From Gymnodinialimonas phycosphaerae (GTDB lineage Bacteria; Pseudomonadota; Alphaproteobacteria; Rhodobacterales; Rhodobacteraceae), in contig NZ_JAIMBW010000001.1 in NCBI RefSeq assembly GCF_019195455.1, forward strand, positions 2,666,001 to 2,730,000: DNA of 64,000 bases, in the 5' to 3' direction. A model generated the notes under the pieces. That model was not told the DNA's origin, did not search any database, and worked only from the letters and a program-made list of their open reading frames with translations. The position numbers were made by a program, and so were the translations under genes. Numbering within the stretch: position 1 is the first letter of the stretch; each line of letters starts with the position of its first letter. This document shows positions 43,467 to 52,558 of this stretch, piece by piece.

Positions 43467-44627
43467 GTGACAGTGCCCCGGCCCCGAAAGCACATCGTTC
43501 CCGCCTTGGGACTGGTGCAGATCCTGACATGGGGCAGCACATTCTATCTCTTGGCCGTTTTGGGGGATCCGATCGTGCAGGCCACCGGGTGGCCGCGGGT
43601 CGCGGTGACGGGCGGCGTTTCCCTGGGGTTGCTGACCTCAGGCCTTGCCGCGCGCATGGTCGGGCGCGAGATCACGGCGCGCGGTGGGCGCGACGTGATG
43701 ATGGCGGGTGTGGCCCTGTTGATCGTGGGCCTGCTTGGCTTGGCCGCTGCCCCATCCCTCCCGTTCTATTTCGCCGCCTGGATCGTGCTGGGGTGCGGCA
43801 TGGCGGCGAGCCTTTACGAAGCCGCATTCTCTACCCTTGGCATGCTTTTCGGCGACAAGGCACGGTCTGCGATCACCACGCTCACGCTGCTTGGCGGGCT
43901 GGCCAGCACGATCTGCTGGCCCCTGTCGGCCTATCTGGTTGACGTCGTGGGCTGGCGCGGCACCTGCGGGGTCTACGCAGCACTACACCTTTGCGTGACG
44001 CTGCCACTTTGCCGTTTCGGCCTGCCCGCGTCGCCGAAACCCCGAGTTGAGACCGCGGGGCCACCCTCCGGTGCCGCGCCTCGGCTCGACCTGCCCTTCG
44101 TGTGTATGGCGCTTTGGGGCGTCAGCCTTGCACTGATCCTCGGCGTCATTTCGGTCCACCTCATCACCCTGCTCACCGCCGGCGGGCTGAGCGTCGCCGC
44201 TGCTGTCGCCCTTGGTGCGATGATCGGCCCCTCACAAGTCGCCGCGCGGTTGGTTGAGTTGGCAGGGCGCGGGCGGCATCACCCGATCATCACGCAATTC
44301 GGATCAAGCGCCTTGATCTGCCTGGGCCTTGTCGGCCTTTGGCAAGACATCCCCACGAGCGTCTGCATGGTAGCCTACGGCACGGGCGCGGGTCTGTGGT
44401 CCATCGCGCGGGGCACCATGGTGCTGCAAATCTACGGCGCGCGCGCCTATCCCAGTGCCACGGCGCGGCTGGCGCGCCCTGTTCTGATCGCCGCCGCCGT
44501 AGCGCCACTTGCAGGCGGCGCACTGATCGAGGCGTTTGGCCCCCTCGGCACGCTGCGTCTTCTGGCGCTGGCCACTTGCGTGCCCCTTCTGGCGACGCTC
44601 ACGCTTGGGATGTTGCTGCGACGCTAA
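43467..44627 (+). CDS. MFS transporter
   Basis: A 386-residue protein with about 12 hydrophobic segments. The loop 2-3 region (ARMVGREITARGGRDVMMAG) resembles the GxxxDRxGRR-type MFS signature. It starts at GTG 43467, six bases after the HAD gene; a second in-frame GTG two codons later is possible. Substrate cannot be told. It forms a probable operon with the HAD gene and the CDP-alcohol transferase that begins shortly after its stop. Confidence 0.86.
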   Translation: MTVPRPRKHIVPALGLVQILTWGSTFYLLAVLGDPIVQATGWPRVAVTGGVSLGLLTSGLAARMVGREITARGGRDVMMAGVALLIVGLLGLAAAPSLPFYFAAWIVLGCGMAASLYEAAFSTLGMLFGDKARSAITTLTLLGGLASTICWPLSAYLVDVVGWRGTCGVYAALHLCVTLPLCRFGLPASPKPRVETAGPPSGAAPRLDLPFVCMALWGVSLALILGVISVHLITLLTAGGLSVAAAVALGAMIGPSQVAARLVELAGRGRHHPIITQFGSSALICLGLVGLWQDIPTSVCMVAYGTGAGLWSIARGTMVLQIYGARAYPSATARLARPVLIAAAVAPLAGGALIEAFGPLGTLRLLALATCVPLLATLTLGMLLRR

Positions 44628-44675
44628 CGGTTCCGTGCATTGACGACCCGGGGGCTTCGCGCCAAGACGCTGAGC

Positions 44676-45287
44676 ATGATCGATGCCCGCCTTCTGCCTC
44701 TGCAACGCGCCCTGATGGCGCCACCGGCCAACTGGCTGGTGACACGCGGTGTGCGCGCGGATCACATTACGCTGGTGGGCTGTGGGATCGGGCTTCTTGC
44801 GGCACTTGCGGCAGCTTTCGGCTTTTACGGACTTGCGCTGATTGGCCTCGCCCTGAACCGCCTTGCCGATGGGCTGGACGGTGCCGTCGCCCGCCTGACC
44901 ACCCCGACTGACCGGGGGGCCTTTCTCGACATCGCGTTGGATTTCGTCTTCTACGCGGTCTTTCCCATCGGTTTCATCTTCGCCGACCCCGCCGCCAACG
45001 GCCTGCCCGGCGCTGTGCTGATCGCCAGTTTCGTGCTGACCGGAACGTCATTCCTTGCCTTTTCGGTCATTGCCGAGCGGCGCGGTTTGCAGGCAAAGGA
45101 CTATCCGACCAAGGGCATCTACTACCTTGGCGGCCTTGCCGAGGGGGCCGAGACCATCATCGTCTTTGCGGCCTTTTGCCTATTCCCCACAGCGTTCCCC
45201 TGGATCGCGTGGGCTTTTGCGGCCGTGTGCCTTGTCACCAGCACGACACGGTATCTGGCGGGCTGGTCTGTCCTGTCGGACCCCTGA
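44676..45287 (+). CDS. CDP-alcohol phosphatidyltransferase family protein
   Basis: A membrane enzyme of about 203 residues. The catalytic motif DGLDGAVARLTTPTDRGAF then LDIALD fits D-G-x2-A-R-x7-G-x3-D-x3-D, which binds the CDP-alcohol and metal. Five or six membrane helices follow the usual pattern. It transfers a phosphatidyl (or similar) group to an alcohol; the acceptor is unknown. The start is uncertain: ATG 44676 is used, but TTG 44640 would add 12 residues. It overlaps tail-to-tail with the frameshifted gene downstream. Confidence 0.86.
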   Translation: MIDARLLPLQRALMAPPANWLVTRGVRADHITLVGCGIGLLAALAAAFGFYGLALIGLALNRLADGLDGAVARLTTPTDRGAFLDIALDFVFYAVFPIGFIFADPAANGLPGAVLIASFVLTGTSFLAFSVIAERRGLQAKDYPTKGIYYLGGLAEGAETIIVFAAFCLFPTAFPWIAWAFAAVCLVTSTTRYLAGWSVLSDP

Positions 45288-45608
45288 GCGGGACAAAACG
45301 CGTGATGCTGTCACCTCGCCGCATCATTTTGGCACGGTTCAGCCAGACCACGGCCACCGCTGCCGCGACGAAAATCCAGGTGTCCTTGGGCCGTGCAACG
45401 GGCCACAGCGTATTGTTGAGCTGGAACTGGACCAGCGCCCCGAGGCATTGGATAAAAAGGGGTGCCGCACCGGCATTGCCTTTGAAAACGATCCCGCGAA
45501 ATAGATCGCGGGCGCGTAGACCGCCAACATCGACGGGGGATGGGTGGCGGCCAGGGCGCCAAGGTTTGCGGTGCCCCACGCTTCTGCCAGCACGTAGGGC
45601 AAGTTCAT
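45235..45608 (-). pseudogene. Small membrane protein, apparently split by a frameshift
   Basis: From ATG 45608 one frame reads MNLPYVLAEAWGTANLGALA and on to LAVYAPAIYFAG, then degenerates. A second frame continues as IVFKGNAGAAPLFIQCLGAL and TWIFVAAAVAVVWLNRAKMM to the stop at 45235. They join at about 45491-45496 (CGCGGG) if one base is added, giving about 125 residues and three membrane helices. No family recognised. The gene overlaps the end of the CDP-alcohol transferase by 53 bases on the other strand, and the start may be a TTG at 45656. I am only moderately sure it is a real gene. Confidence 0.42.
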
Positions 45609-45676
45609 GCCCTCCAAACGCCAAGCCGGTGCGCGTTGTAAGATTGACGCCGGCAAACCCGGACAAGAGGGAGGCG

Positions 45677-46660
45677 TCAGCGGACCTGCAACACTATTTT
45701 CCCGATGTGCGCGCTCGATTCCATCCGCGCATGGGCCTTTGCCGCCTCCGCCAAGGGGAACGTCTGGTCCATCACCGGCGCGACACGTCCCGCGTCCAAC
45801 AGCGGCCAGACCCGCGTACGCAGCTCCTCGGCAATCGCCGCCTTTGCCGCATCGGACTGGGGCCTGAGCGTGGATCCCGAAATCGTCAGACGCCGGACCA
45901 TCAGTTGCGCAAAGTTAAGCTCCACCTTCGGGCCATTCAGGAAGGCAATCTGTTGCAGATGCCCGTCGTCGGCCAGGGCCTTCACGTTGCGCGGCAGGTA
46001 GTCGCCCCCCACCATGTCCAGGATCACATCCGCCCCACCGACAGCCTTCATGGCAGCGACAAAGTCCTCGCTGCGGTAGTTGATCGCCTGCTCTGCGCCC
46101 AATGCGACGCAGGCGGCGCATTTCTCATCGGACCCTGCAGTCGTAAAGACCCGCGCGCCCATGGCACGGGCCAGTTGGATCGCCGTCGTGCCGATCCCGC
46201 TAGAGCCCCCATGAACCAGAAACCGCTGCCCTGCCTTAAGGCCTGCGCGCATGAACACATTGCTCCAGACAGTGAAAAACGTCTCTGGAAGGGCGGCGGC
46301 CTCGGCCATCGACAGGCCCTTGGGCACCGGCAGCGCGTGGTCTTGATGGGTCACGACGTTCTCCGCGTAGCCTCCGCCCGGCAAAAGCGCGCAGACCTTG
46401 TCGCCCACAGCCCACCGGGTGACCCCGGGGCCGATTGCGGCAACGACGCCCGAGGCTTCCAACCCCGGCAGATCGGACGCACCCGGCGGCGGCGCGTAGC
46501 TGCCCGCCCGCTGGAGAGCGTCGGGGCGGTTCACGCCCGCATGGTCGACGGTGATCGCGATCTGCTCGGCCCCCGGCACCGGCACGGGCCGGTCACACAG
46601 GCGCAAAACCTCGGGGCCGCCGGGCTCGGAAATCTCCACTGCGCGCATCGTATCTTCCAT
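45677..46660 (-). CDS. NAD(P)H-quinone oxidoreductase, zinc-independent MDR family (PIG3-like)
   Basis: A 327-residue medium-chain reductase. The N-terminal GroES-like domain has VDHAGVNRPDALQRAGSY and LPGLEASGVVAAIGPGV. The Rossmann domain has FLVHGGSSGIGTTAIQLARA (NADPH binding). The PIG3/quinone oxidoreductase subgroup has exactly NRPDxLQRxGxY. No zinc-ligand cysteines or histidines are seen. It reduces quinones or related enones. ATG 46660 is clear; ATG 46648 is a later alternative. Confidence 0.93.
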   Translation of the reverse strand: MEDTMRAVEISEPGGPEVLRLCDRPVPVPGAEQIAITVDHAGVNRPDALQRAGSYAPPPGASDLPGLEASGVVAAIGPGVTRWAVGDKVCALLPGGGYAENVVTHQDHALPVPKGLSMAEAAALPETFFTVWSNVFMRAGLKAGQRFLVHGGSSGIGTTAIQLARAMGARVFTTAGSDEKCAACVALGAEQAINYRSEDFVAAMKAVGGADVILDMVGGDYLPRNVKALADDGHLQQIAFLNGPKVELNFAQLMVRRLTISGSTLRPQSDAAKAAIAEELRTRVWPLLDAGRVAPVMDQTFPLAEAAKAHARMESSAHIGKIVLQVR

Positions 46661-46786
46661 GTCTCACCTTCCACTTTTCGCCTAGATCATGCTGAAACGG
46701 CCCCGATGACAAGGTTGAACCGCGCCGAAGGCGCGGCCGAAGGCCACGCCTGCCCCGACACCGTGCCCGGAGGGCGATGGTTGTGA

Positions 46787-47473
46787 TTACGCCGGAGGCG
46801 TCCAGCGCCCGGGCAGATCGTCATGCCCCGCCCCGCGCGGCGCGCGAACGGAGGCCGCGAAACGGTCCAACCCGGCTGCGAATGGCTTCAGCAGCGCGTT
46901 GCTGCGCACCTTGGACTTCATCTCTTCGATCCGCATCACGTCACCGATGCGCCGGTCCAGGAACGCCCACGTGGCCGTGTGACCTTCGGTTTGATCTCCA
47001 AGCCAATAGAGCACTGTCGCCGAGTAGACCCCCGCCAAGGTCGCGCGCTTGGTGTACCAGTTCAGATCGCGCGATCCGTCGCCGAGGCCGGTCCAGATCA
47101 CATCCGCCGTCTCCCACACCAACCTGGCCCCGTCTGCCGCGTAGACAGGCAACGCAAAAAGGGTCGCGCCCCGCCGAACGGCCTCTTTGTCGTCCTCGAC
47201 CAGATCGAGACGCACTTTCACCGCATGGGCCACGCGCTCGCGAAACCGCAGCGCGCTCAGATCGGTCGCCGACAGGGCCTTTGCCAAGGCCTGATCCCCG
47301 CGACGATGAAACGCCACCGCCAAATCGACCGCCCCACGTGGAAACAGGGTCCGCGCGTCAGCCATAGGCACGCCCGCATCCGCCACTGCGGCCACGAAAC
47401 TCGCCTCGGTCCAGCCGTCGAACGGCACATGCATGCGCGCGGCATCCAGAATGGCATCACTCATATCGGTCAT
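46787..47473 (-). CDS. COQ9 family protein
   Basis: A 228-residue TetR-fold lipid-binding protein of ubiquinone synthesis. The N-terminal helix-turn-helix-like part (FDGWTEASFVAAVADAG) and the COQ9 core with WGTGLGDGSRDLNWYTKRAT-type sequence (here WTGLGDGSRDLNWYTKRATL) followed by YSATVLYWLGD are diagnostic. COQ9 presents ubiquinone intermediates to COQ7. The start is ATG 47473 or ATG 47464. It is divergent from rpsU. Confidence 0.94.
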   Translation of the reverse strand: MTDMSDAILDAARMHVPFDGWTEASFVAAVADAGVPMADARTLFPRGAVDLAVAFHRRGDQALAKALSATDLSALRFRERVAHAVKVRLDLVEDDKEAVRRGATLFALPVYAADGARLVWETADVIWTGLGDGSRDLNWYTKRATLAGVYSATVLYWLGDQTEGHTATWAFLDRRIGDVMRIEEMKSKVRSNALLKPFAAGLDRFAASVRAPRGAGHDDLPGRWTPPA

Positions 47474-47578
47474 GTCTCGTCTCCTTTCGCAGGTCGCTAG
47501 ACAACTTAGGGGGCAATTGCTATAGGGCCACTTCCTGCAGATCCTTGCAATTCTAACCTAGAAAGGTGGTGACACCAC

Positions 47579-47785
47579 ATGCAGGTCAGTGTTCGCGACA
47601 ACAATGTCGATCAAGCGCTCCGTGCCCTGAAGAAGAAACTTCAGCGCGAAGGCGTCTTTCGTGAGATGAAGCTCAAGCAGCATTACGAAAAACCCTCGGA
47701 GAAGCGCGCACGCGAGAAGGCTGAAGCCATCCGCCGTGCCCGCAAGCTGGCGCGCAAAAAGTTGCAGCGCGAAGGGATGCTTTAA
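47579..47785 (+). CDS. rpsU: 30S ribosomal protein S21
   Basis: A 68-residue basic protein. [20 protein letters not shown] is the family opening, with strongly basic helices to the C-terminus ([17 protein letters not shown]). AAAGGTGGTG precedes the ATG. It stands alone between divergent COQ9 and a strong terminator. Confidence 0.98.
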   Translation: MQVSVRDNNVDQALRALKKKLQREGVFREMKLKQHYEKPSEKRAREKAEAIRRARKLARKKLQREGML

Positions 47786-47848
47786 GCACTCCTCCGCCCG
47801 ACAACGGCGCTCCGACAGATCGCATATGCGAATCGTTCAGAATCAAAG

Positions 47849-47881
47849 AACCCCCGATGGTCTCACCGTCGGGGGTTTTTT
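47849..47881 (+). terminator. Rho-independent terminator after rpsU
   Basis: AACCCCCGATGGT and ACCGTCGGGGGTT form a 13-pair stem (one G-T pair) with a three-base loop, followed by TTTTTAT. It starts 63 bases after the rpsU stop. Confidence 0.94.
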
Positions 47882-47911
47882 ATGGCTGTACCAATGCGGA
47901 CGAGACGGGCG

Positions 47912-48529
47912 TCAATTCGCCAGTTGGGCGGCAAGAACTGCGTCGCTGGCGTCTTCTTCGTCACCCGTAGTCCCGATGATCGTTGCCTCGCGCACACCCG
48001 GCAATTGCGCGAATTGCTCCATCGTGTTGAGCGGGAAGAACGTCTGCTGGATCGAGGTGAACCCCGGTGTCGCGCCAAGAATCTCGGTGATCGAGCGCGA
48101 GCAATAGGCCGGGGGGACAGCACCGTAGGATTGCACCGCCTGGCTCAACTGCTGTGCAACGGCGGGGGTGATGTCAATCGTCTGGGTCCGAACCTCGAAT
48201 GCACCGTTGGATTGAAACGCCATGTACATATCGAGATAAGGCTGGCTCATGCCAAAAAGCACGTCATTGCGCTCGGGCACGCCGGGATTGTGCCAGTTGC
48301 CCGCGGGATCGAACAGCAGACGCTGCGCCCCGTCGATCAACAGGGCGGAATGCGCACCTGCATTGCTCGTCGTATTGATCGAGGTGATCAACGTGACGGT
48401 TGGCGCCCCCGGAGGCACATACGTGGCGCGCGCCACCGCGTCGTCAGGGGCCCAGACTTCGTCGCCCACACAGGCAGCCAGCGTGAGCACCATGACGCCA
48501 ACCGCAAGGGTCCGCAGCAGCCGGATCAT
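47912..48529 (-). CDS. Putative lipoprotein, function unknown
   Basis: A 205-residue protein. The lipoprotein signal peptide has lipobox LAAC at Cys20. The mature part contains HSALLIDGAQRLLFDPAGNW and YLDMYMAFQSNG; the first resembles a papain-like/NlpC-fold His motif, and AYCSRSITEIL could give a nearby Cys. This is speculation. Such lipoproteins are common next to cytochrome oxidase subunit IV genes in Rhodobacterales, though I cannot verify it here. The ATG overlaps the subunit IV stop (ATGA), showing coupling. Confidence 0.78.
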   Translation of the reverse strand: MIRLLRTLAVGVMVLTLAACVGDEVWAPDDAVARATYVPPGAPTVTLITSINTTSNAGAHSALLIDGAQRLLFDPAGNWHNPGVPERNDVLFGMSQPYLDMYMAFQSNGAFEVRTQTIDITPAVAQQLSQAVQSYGAVPPAYCSRSITEILGATPGFTSIQQTFFPLNTMEQFAQLPGVREATIIGTTGDEEDASDAVLAAQLAN

Positions 48530-48669
48530 GTGGCAAACAGCGCCAGGCCGATCACGATGACGATGCAGACGATCGCCACGTTGGTGGACATTTTCATGAA
48601 TCCAGCGAACGCTTTTTCCTGTTCGCTTGTGTCCATTTCACCGTGTTTGTAGTCGTCTTGGTCGGCCAT
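48526..48669 (-). CDS. aa3-type cytochrome c oxidase subunit IV
   Basis: A 47-residue protein. A polar N-terminus (MADQDDYKHGEMDTSEQEKA) is followed by FAGFMKMSTNVAI and a single membrane helix (VCIVIVIGLALFA). This matches the bacterial aa3 oxidase subunit IV family. GAGGA lies seven bases before ATG 48669. It is translationally coupled to the lipoprotein gene. Confidence 0.9.
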   Translation of the reverse strand: MADQDDYKHGEMDTSEQEKAFAGFMKMSTNVAIVCIVIVIGLALFAT

Positions 48670-48771
48670 TTGCGTATCCTCGGATCAGGGATTTCAAGTC
48701 TCTTCCGCGTCGAATACCGCAGATCGTGAAGCATGTCAGCCCCACGCGAACGTGGCTCAATGCCGCGACAC

Positions 48772-49803
48772 TTATGTCAGGCTGTAGGCCCAGGCGCCGT
48801 CAGCGCGCCGCGCCCGCGTCACCTGCCCCAACTGGTGCATGTGGTTGAGGTGCGCCACCGCCTCCACCAGCGCAAGGCCATAGGTCCCGCCGTCTATCTT
48901 GCGCTTGAACAGCGGCGGGAAACACTCTGCCGCGCTGCATGGACCCTTGGCGATGTGGTCACGCAACCGCGCGAGGGCGCGGTGATGGTTGTCGATCAAC
49001 TGCCGCATCCGCGACGGCAACCCGGTGAAGGGCAGCTTGTGGCCCGGCAGAACCAAGTGCGTCTCAAGCGCGTGGGGCTGCAATGCCTCGCAGGCATTCA
49101 TCCAGTCCCCCAGAGGGTCGGCACCCGGCTCGGTCGCGTAGACGCCGATGTTGGGGGAAATCGTGGCCAGAAGCTGGTCGCCACCGATGACCAGATCGCC
49201 CTCCCGGCTCCAGAACGTCGCGTGGTCCGGCGCATGGCCGTGGCCAAAGCGGATATCCCAGGTGCGCCCGCCCATCTTGATGGTGCTATCCTCGTGCAGG
49301 CGCGTGAACCCCAGGGGCATCGGGTAGACAATATCGGCGAAGTTGAACGGCCGCTCTGCGCGGCGGGCGGCCAGAACCTCGGCGTCCATTCCCGCGTCGA
49401 TCCAGAACTGCACCTGCTCGTCCGTGGCCTGCGCCTGCTCGTCCAGCGTCAACATGCGCGAAAAGAGCCACGCCGTGCGTGTCATGTGCAACTCGGCACC
49501 ACGGCCCTGGAACCAGCCCGCAAGCCCCACGTGATCGGGATGGTGGTGGGTGACGACCAAGCGTGTCACCGGCGCTCCGCCAAGAGGTCCGTCAAGGATC
49601 TTCTCCCATAACGCAATCGTGCGGCGAGAGTTCACGCCGGTGTCCACCACCGTCCAACCATCCTCGTCACGAAGCGCGTAAATATTGACGTGGTCCAGCG
49701 CCATCGGCAGCGGAATGCGCAGCCACAGGACACCGGGGGCAACTTCCACGGCCTCCCCATCGGCAGGGATATTGAGAAACGGCGTGCGAATAGGATGTGT
49801 CAT
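48772..49803 (-). CDS. MBL fold metallo-hydrolase
   Basis: A 343-residue protein. The dimetal motif is VVTHHHPDHVGLAGW (H-x-H-x-D-H variant), with later ligands in FGHGHAPDHATFW and LPGHKLPF. The N-terminus (GVLWLRIPLPMALDHVNIYA) and a C-terminal winged-helix-like part match the LACTB2-like/glyoxalase II-like hydrolases. It lies nine bases after the acyl-CoA dehydrogenase gene, so probably the same transcript; a thioester hydrolase role is possible but not shown. Confidence 0.9.
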   Translation of the reverse strand: MTHPIRTPFLNIPADGEAVEVAPGVLWLRIPLPMALDHVNIYALRDEDGWTVVDTGVNSRRTIALWEKILDGPLGGAPVTRLVVTHHHPDHVGLAGWFQGRGAELHMTRTAWLFSRMLTLDEQAQATDEQVQFWIDAGMDAEVLAARRAERPFNFADIVYPMPLGFTRLHEDSTIKMGGRTWDIRFGHGHAPDHATFWSREGDLVIGGDQLLATISPNIGVYATEPGADPLGDWMNACEALQPHALETHLVLPGHKLPFTGLPSRMRQLIDNHHRALARLRDHIAKGPCSAAECFPPLFKRKIDGGTYGLALVEAVAHLNHMHQLGQVTRARRADGAWAYSLT

Positions 49804-49812
49804 ACCAGCGGC

Positions 49813-51489
49813 TTACGCCGCCAGATCATCGGGGGAAAGATCATAGAGGCCCCCTGCCCCACACCGCGCCTGCGCCATCATCGCGTGGGCCTCCGGCAAG
49901 AGGCGTGTAACATGGAACCGCGCAAGGCTATGGCGGGCCTTGTCACCGGAAGCGGCGGCCTTCACGTGATAGACGGCCCCAAGCACGCGAGCGAACGCCA
50001 TAAGATAGGGCACTGCGCCGCCGAACCGCTCGTTCATATCCAGCGCCAACATATCCTCTGTGGTCTTGCGCAGGGCCTGCGCCATGGGCGTCAGCACCTC
50101 ATTGCCCGTGGCTTCCACCTCATCGAGAAGCGCGAAGGCCGCAGCACCGCCGTCCATCAATTTGCGTCCCACAAGATCCATCGCCTGAATGCCATTGGTG
50201 CCCTCGTAGATCGCGCTGACGCGCACGTCGCGCGCGAACTGGGCGGCGCCGGTTTCCTCGATCACGCCCATGCCGCCGTGAATTTGGATGCCGGTATTGG
50301 CAACCTTGATGCCAACCTCGGTGCCATAGGCCTTGGCGATCGGGGTCAGGAAGGCGGCGCGGGCAGCGGCCTGCGTATCGCCCGCTTTTGCCAGGTCCAG
50401 CGTCACCGCAAGGTCCAGCGCCATGGCACGGCTGGCGAAGATCTCGGCCTTCATCTCCATCAGCATGCGGCGCACATCGGCGTGGTCGACGATGGTGCCG
50501 GTGCCCCCGTCAACAGGCGAACGGCCCTGCTTGCGCTCCAGCGCGAAAGCCAGTGCGTGTTGATAGGCACCCTCGGCGACCGAGAGGCCCTGCACCGCCA
50601 CGCCAAGACGGGCGTTGTTCATCATGGTGAACATCGCGGCCATGCCCTTGTTCTCTTCGCCAATCAGCCAGCCCTGCGCGCCGTCGTATTGCATGACGCA
50701 GGTGGGTGAGCCGTGGAGTCCCAGCTTATGCTCAAGACTGACGACGCTGAGGGTATTGGCGACGCCGGGATTGCCTTCCGCATCGGGGATCTTCTTCGGG
50801 ACGAGGAAAAGACTGATCCCCTTGGTGCCCTTTGGCGCATCGGGCAAACGGGCGAGGACCAGATGAACGATGTTCTCGGCCATGTCGTGATCGCCCCATG
50901 AAATGTAGATCTTCTGGCCACTGATCGCGTAAGTCCCGTCGCTATTGGGTTCGGCCTTGGTAATCAGCGCCCCCACGTCCGAGCCTGCCTGCGGTTCGGT
51001 CAGGTTCATGGTGCCGCACCACTCCCCCGTGGTCAGCTTGGGCAGGTAAAGGTCCTTGATCGCGTCGCTCGCGTGATGCTCCAACGTCTCGATCTGGCCC
51101 TGGGTCATCAGGGGGTTCAGCTCTAGCGACAGGCAGGCGCTGCCCATCATCTCATTCACCGCCGTGGTCACGGTCAGGGGCAGCCCCATGCCGCCGTACG
51201 CGGGGTCCGCGCTGATCGCGACGAAACCGGCCTCTGCGATGGCCTTGTAGCCCTGCGCGAAACCGGGAGAGGTTCGCACGACGCCGTTTTCCAGGCGGGC
51301 GGGCTGGGTGTCGCCGACACGGTTCAGGGGCGCCAGGGCTTCTTCACAGATGCGGCCCGCCTCGGTCAGGATCGCTTGCACGACATCCGTCGTGGCCTCC
51401 TCGAACAGCGGGGCGGACTGCACGCGCTCGAAGCCCACGACGTGATCGAGGCAAAAGGTGATGTCGGATACAGGCGCGCGGTAGGGCAT
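49813..51489 (-). CDS. Acyl-CoA dehydrogenase (DmdC-like)
   Basis: A 558-residue flavoenzyme. The N-terminus MPYRAPVSDITFCLDHV is the start of the DmdC-type subgroup. The FAD domain has WCGTMNLTEPQAGSDVGAL and the C-terminal part has YEGTNGIQAMDLVGRKLMDG, the catalytic glutamate region. DmdC oxidises 3-methylmercaptopropionyl-CoA in DMSP demethylation, but close paralogues act on other acyl-CoAs, so the substrate is not certain. ATG 51489 has GGAGA eight bases upstream. It is divergent from the Sua5 gene. Confidence 0.9.
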   Translation of the reverse strand: MPYRAPVSDITFCLDHVVGFERVQSAPLFEEATTDVVQAILTEAGRICEEALAPLNRVGDTQPARLENGVVRTSPGFAQGYKAIAEAGFVAISADPAYGGMGLPLTVTTAVNEMMGSACLSLELNPLMTQGQIETLEHHASDAIKDLYLPKLTTGEWCGTMNLTEPQAGSDVGALITKAEPNSDGTYAISGQKIYISWGDHDMAENIVHLVLARLPDAPKGTKGISLFLVPKKIPDAEGNPGVANTLSVVSLEHKLGLHGSPTCVMQYDGAQGWLIGEENKGMAAMFTMMNNARLGVAVQGLSVAEGAYQHALAFALERKQGRSPVDGGTGTIVDHADVRRMLMEMKAEIFASRAMALDLAVTLDLAKAGDTQAAARAAFLTPIAKAYGTEVGIKVANTGIQIHGGMGVIEETGAAQFARDVRVSAIYEGTNGIQAMDLVGRKLMDGGAAAFALLDEVEATGNEVLTPMAQALRKTTEDMLALDMNERFGGAVPYLMAFARVLGAVYHVKAAASGDKARHSLARFHVTRLLPEAHAMMAQARCGAGGLYDLSPDDLAA

Positions 51490-51613
51490 GGACGTCTCTC
51501 CCAAGGCTGGCCCGTTTGCGCGCTAGGGATTTTCGCGCTAGGGCCGTGATCGTGTTGGGGCGCATACTGCGACCCCGGCAAATGGTTCAGCAACTTCAAC
51601 GTTACGTCACGAG

Positions 51614-52558
51614 ATGGCCCGCAGTAGACCCGAAATGTTGCACGATGATGTCGCAGGTATCGCGCGCGCCGCAGAGGTGTTGCGCGGGGGCGGACTATTG
51701 GCGCTGCCGACCGAGACGGTCTACGGCCTCGCCGCCGATGCGATGAACGGGTCCGCCGTGGCGCGGATCTTCGAGGCAAAGGGCAGGCCCACGTTCAACC
51801 CTTTGATCGTCCATGTACTGTCGTTGGAGGCGGCATCGGAGTTGGCCGAGGTGGGCACCACGGCGCGGGCATTGGCGGCTGCCTTCTGGCCGGGGCCGAT
51901 GACGTTGGTCCTGCCGTCGCGGGGCCGCGTGGCGGATCTGGTGTCGGGTGGGTTGGACACATTGGCGGTGCGCGTGCCCGCCCACCCGCTGGCGCGCGCG
52001 GTGTTGGAGGCCTTCGGCGGACCGGTCGCGGCGCCATCGGCGAACCCGTCCGGGCAGATCAGCCCCACCTTGGCGCAGCATGTGGTGGACGGTTTGGGCG
52101 ACGCCGTGGATGCGGTGCTGGATGGCGGGGCCTGTGGTGTAGGCTTGGAATCGACGATTCTTGCGCCCGGTGCCGATGGCGTGCGCCTGCTGCGAGAGGG
52201 GGGCGTCTCACGCGAAGCGGTCGAATCCGTCGTGGGTCCCGTCGTGGCCGAGTTGACCCCGGGACGGGTGGAGGCCCCCGGCCAGATGGAGAAGCATTAC
52301 GCGCCACGCACGAAAGTTGTCTTGGGGGGCGCTGCCGCACCGGGCGACGTGATGATCGGTTTCGGCACGACGGCGGGGGATTTCTCGCTTTCCGAACGGG
52401 GCGACCTTGTGGAGGCCGCGGCGCGGCTGTTCGCGACACTCCACGCCGCAGACGCTTTGGCTGTCGCGCGGGGGGCGCAGGTTATTCGCGTGGCGGACGT
52501 ACCCGAGGTAGGCTTGGGGCGGGCAATCAATGATCGTTTGCGCCGCGCCGCGCGTTAG
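51614..52558 (+). CDS. L-threonylcarbamoyladenylate synthase (Sua5/YwlC)
   Basis: A 314-residue protein that makes threonylcarbamoyl-AMP from threonine, bicarbonate and ATP for the t6A tRNA modification. The YrdC domain has GGLLALPTETVYGLAADA, KGRPTFNPLIVHV and APSANPSGQISPT. A C-terminal Sua5 domain (from about residue 205) contains PGQMEKHYAPRTK. Length identifies the long Sua5 form. The ATG is 51614; ATG 51635 is an alternative. It overlaps the stop of yqgE by four bases, tail to tail. Confidence 0.95.
   Translation: MARSRPEMLHDDVAGIARAAEVLRGGGLLALPTETVYGLAADAMNGSAVARIFEAKGRPTFNPLIVHVLSLEAASELAEVGTTARALAAAFWPGPMTLVLPSRGRVADLVSGGLDTLAVRVPAHPLARAVLEAFGGPVAAPSANPSGQISPTLAQHVVDGLGDAVDAVLDGGACGVGLESTILAPGADGVRLLREGGVSREAVESVVGPVVAELTPGRVEAPGQMEKHYAPRTKVVLGGAAAPGDVMIGFGTTAGDFSLSERGDLVEAAARLFATLHAADALAVARGAQVIRVADVPEVGLGRAINDRLRRAAR

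Noticed and set aside
45176..46786. 536-codon plus-strand frame across the CDP-alcohol transferase end and the quinone oxidoreductase
   Set aside because: It spans three genes antisense or out of frame and is Arg/Pro-rich.
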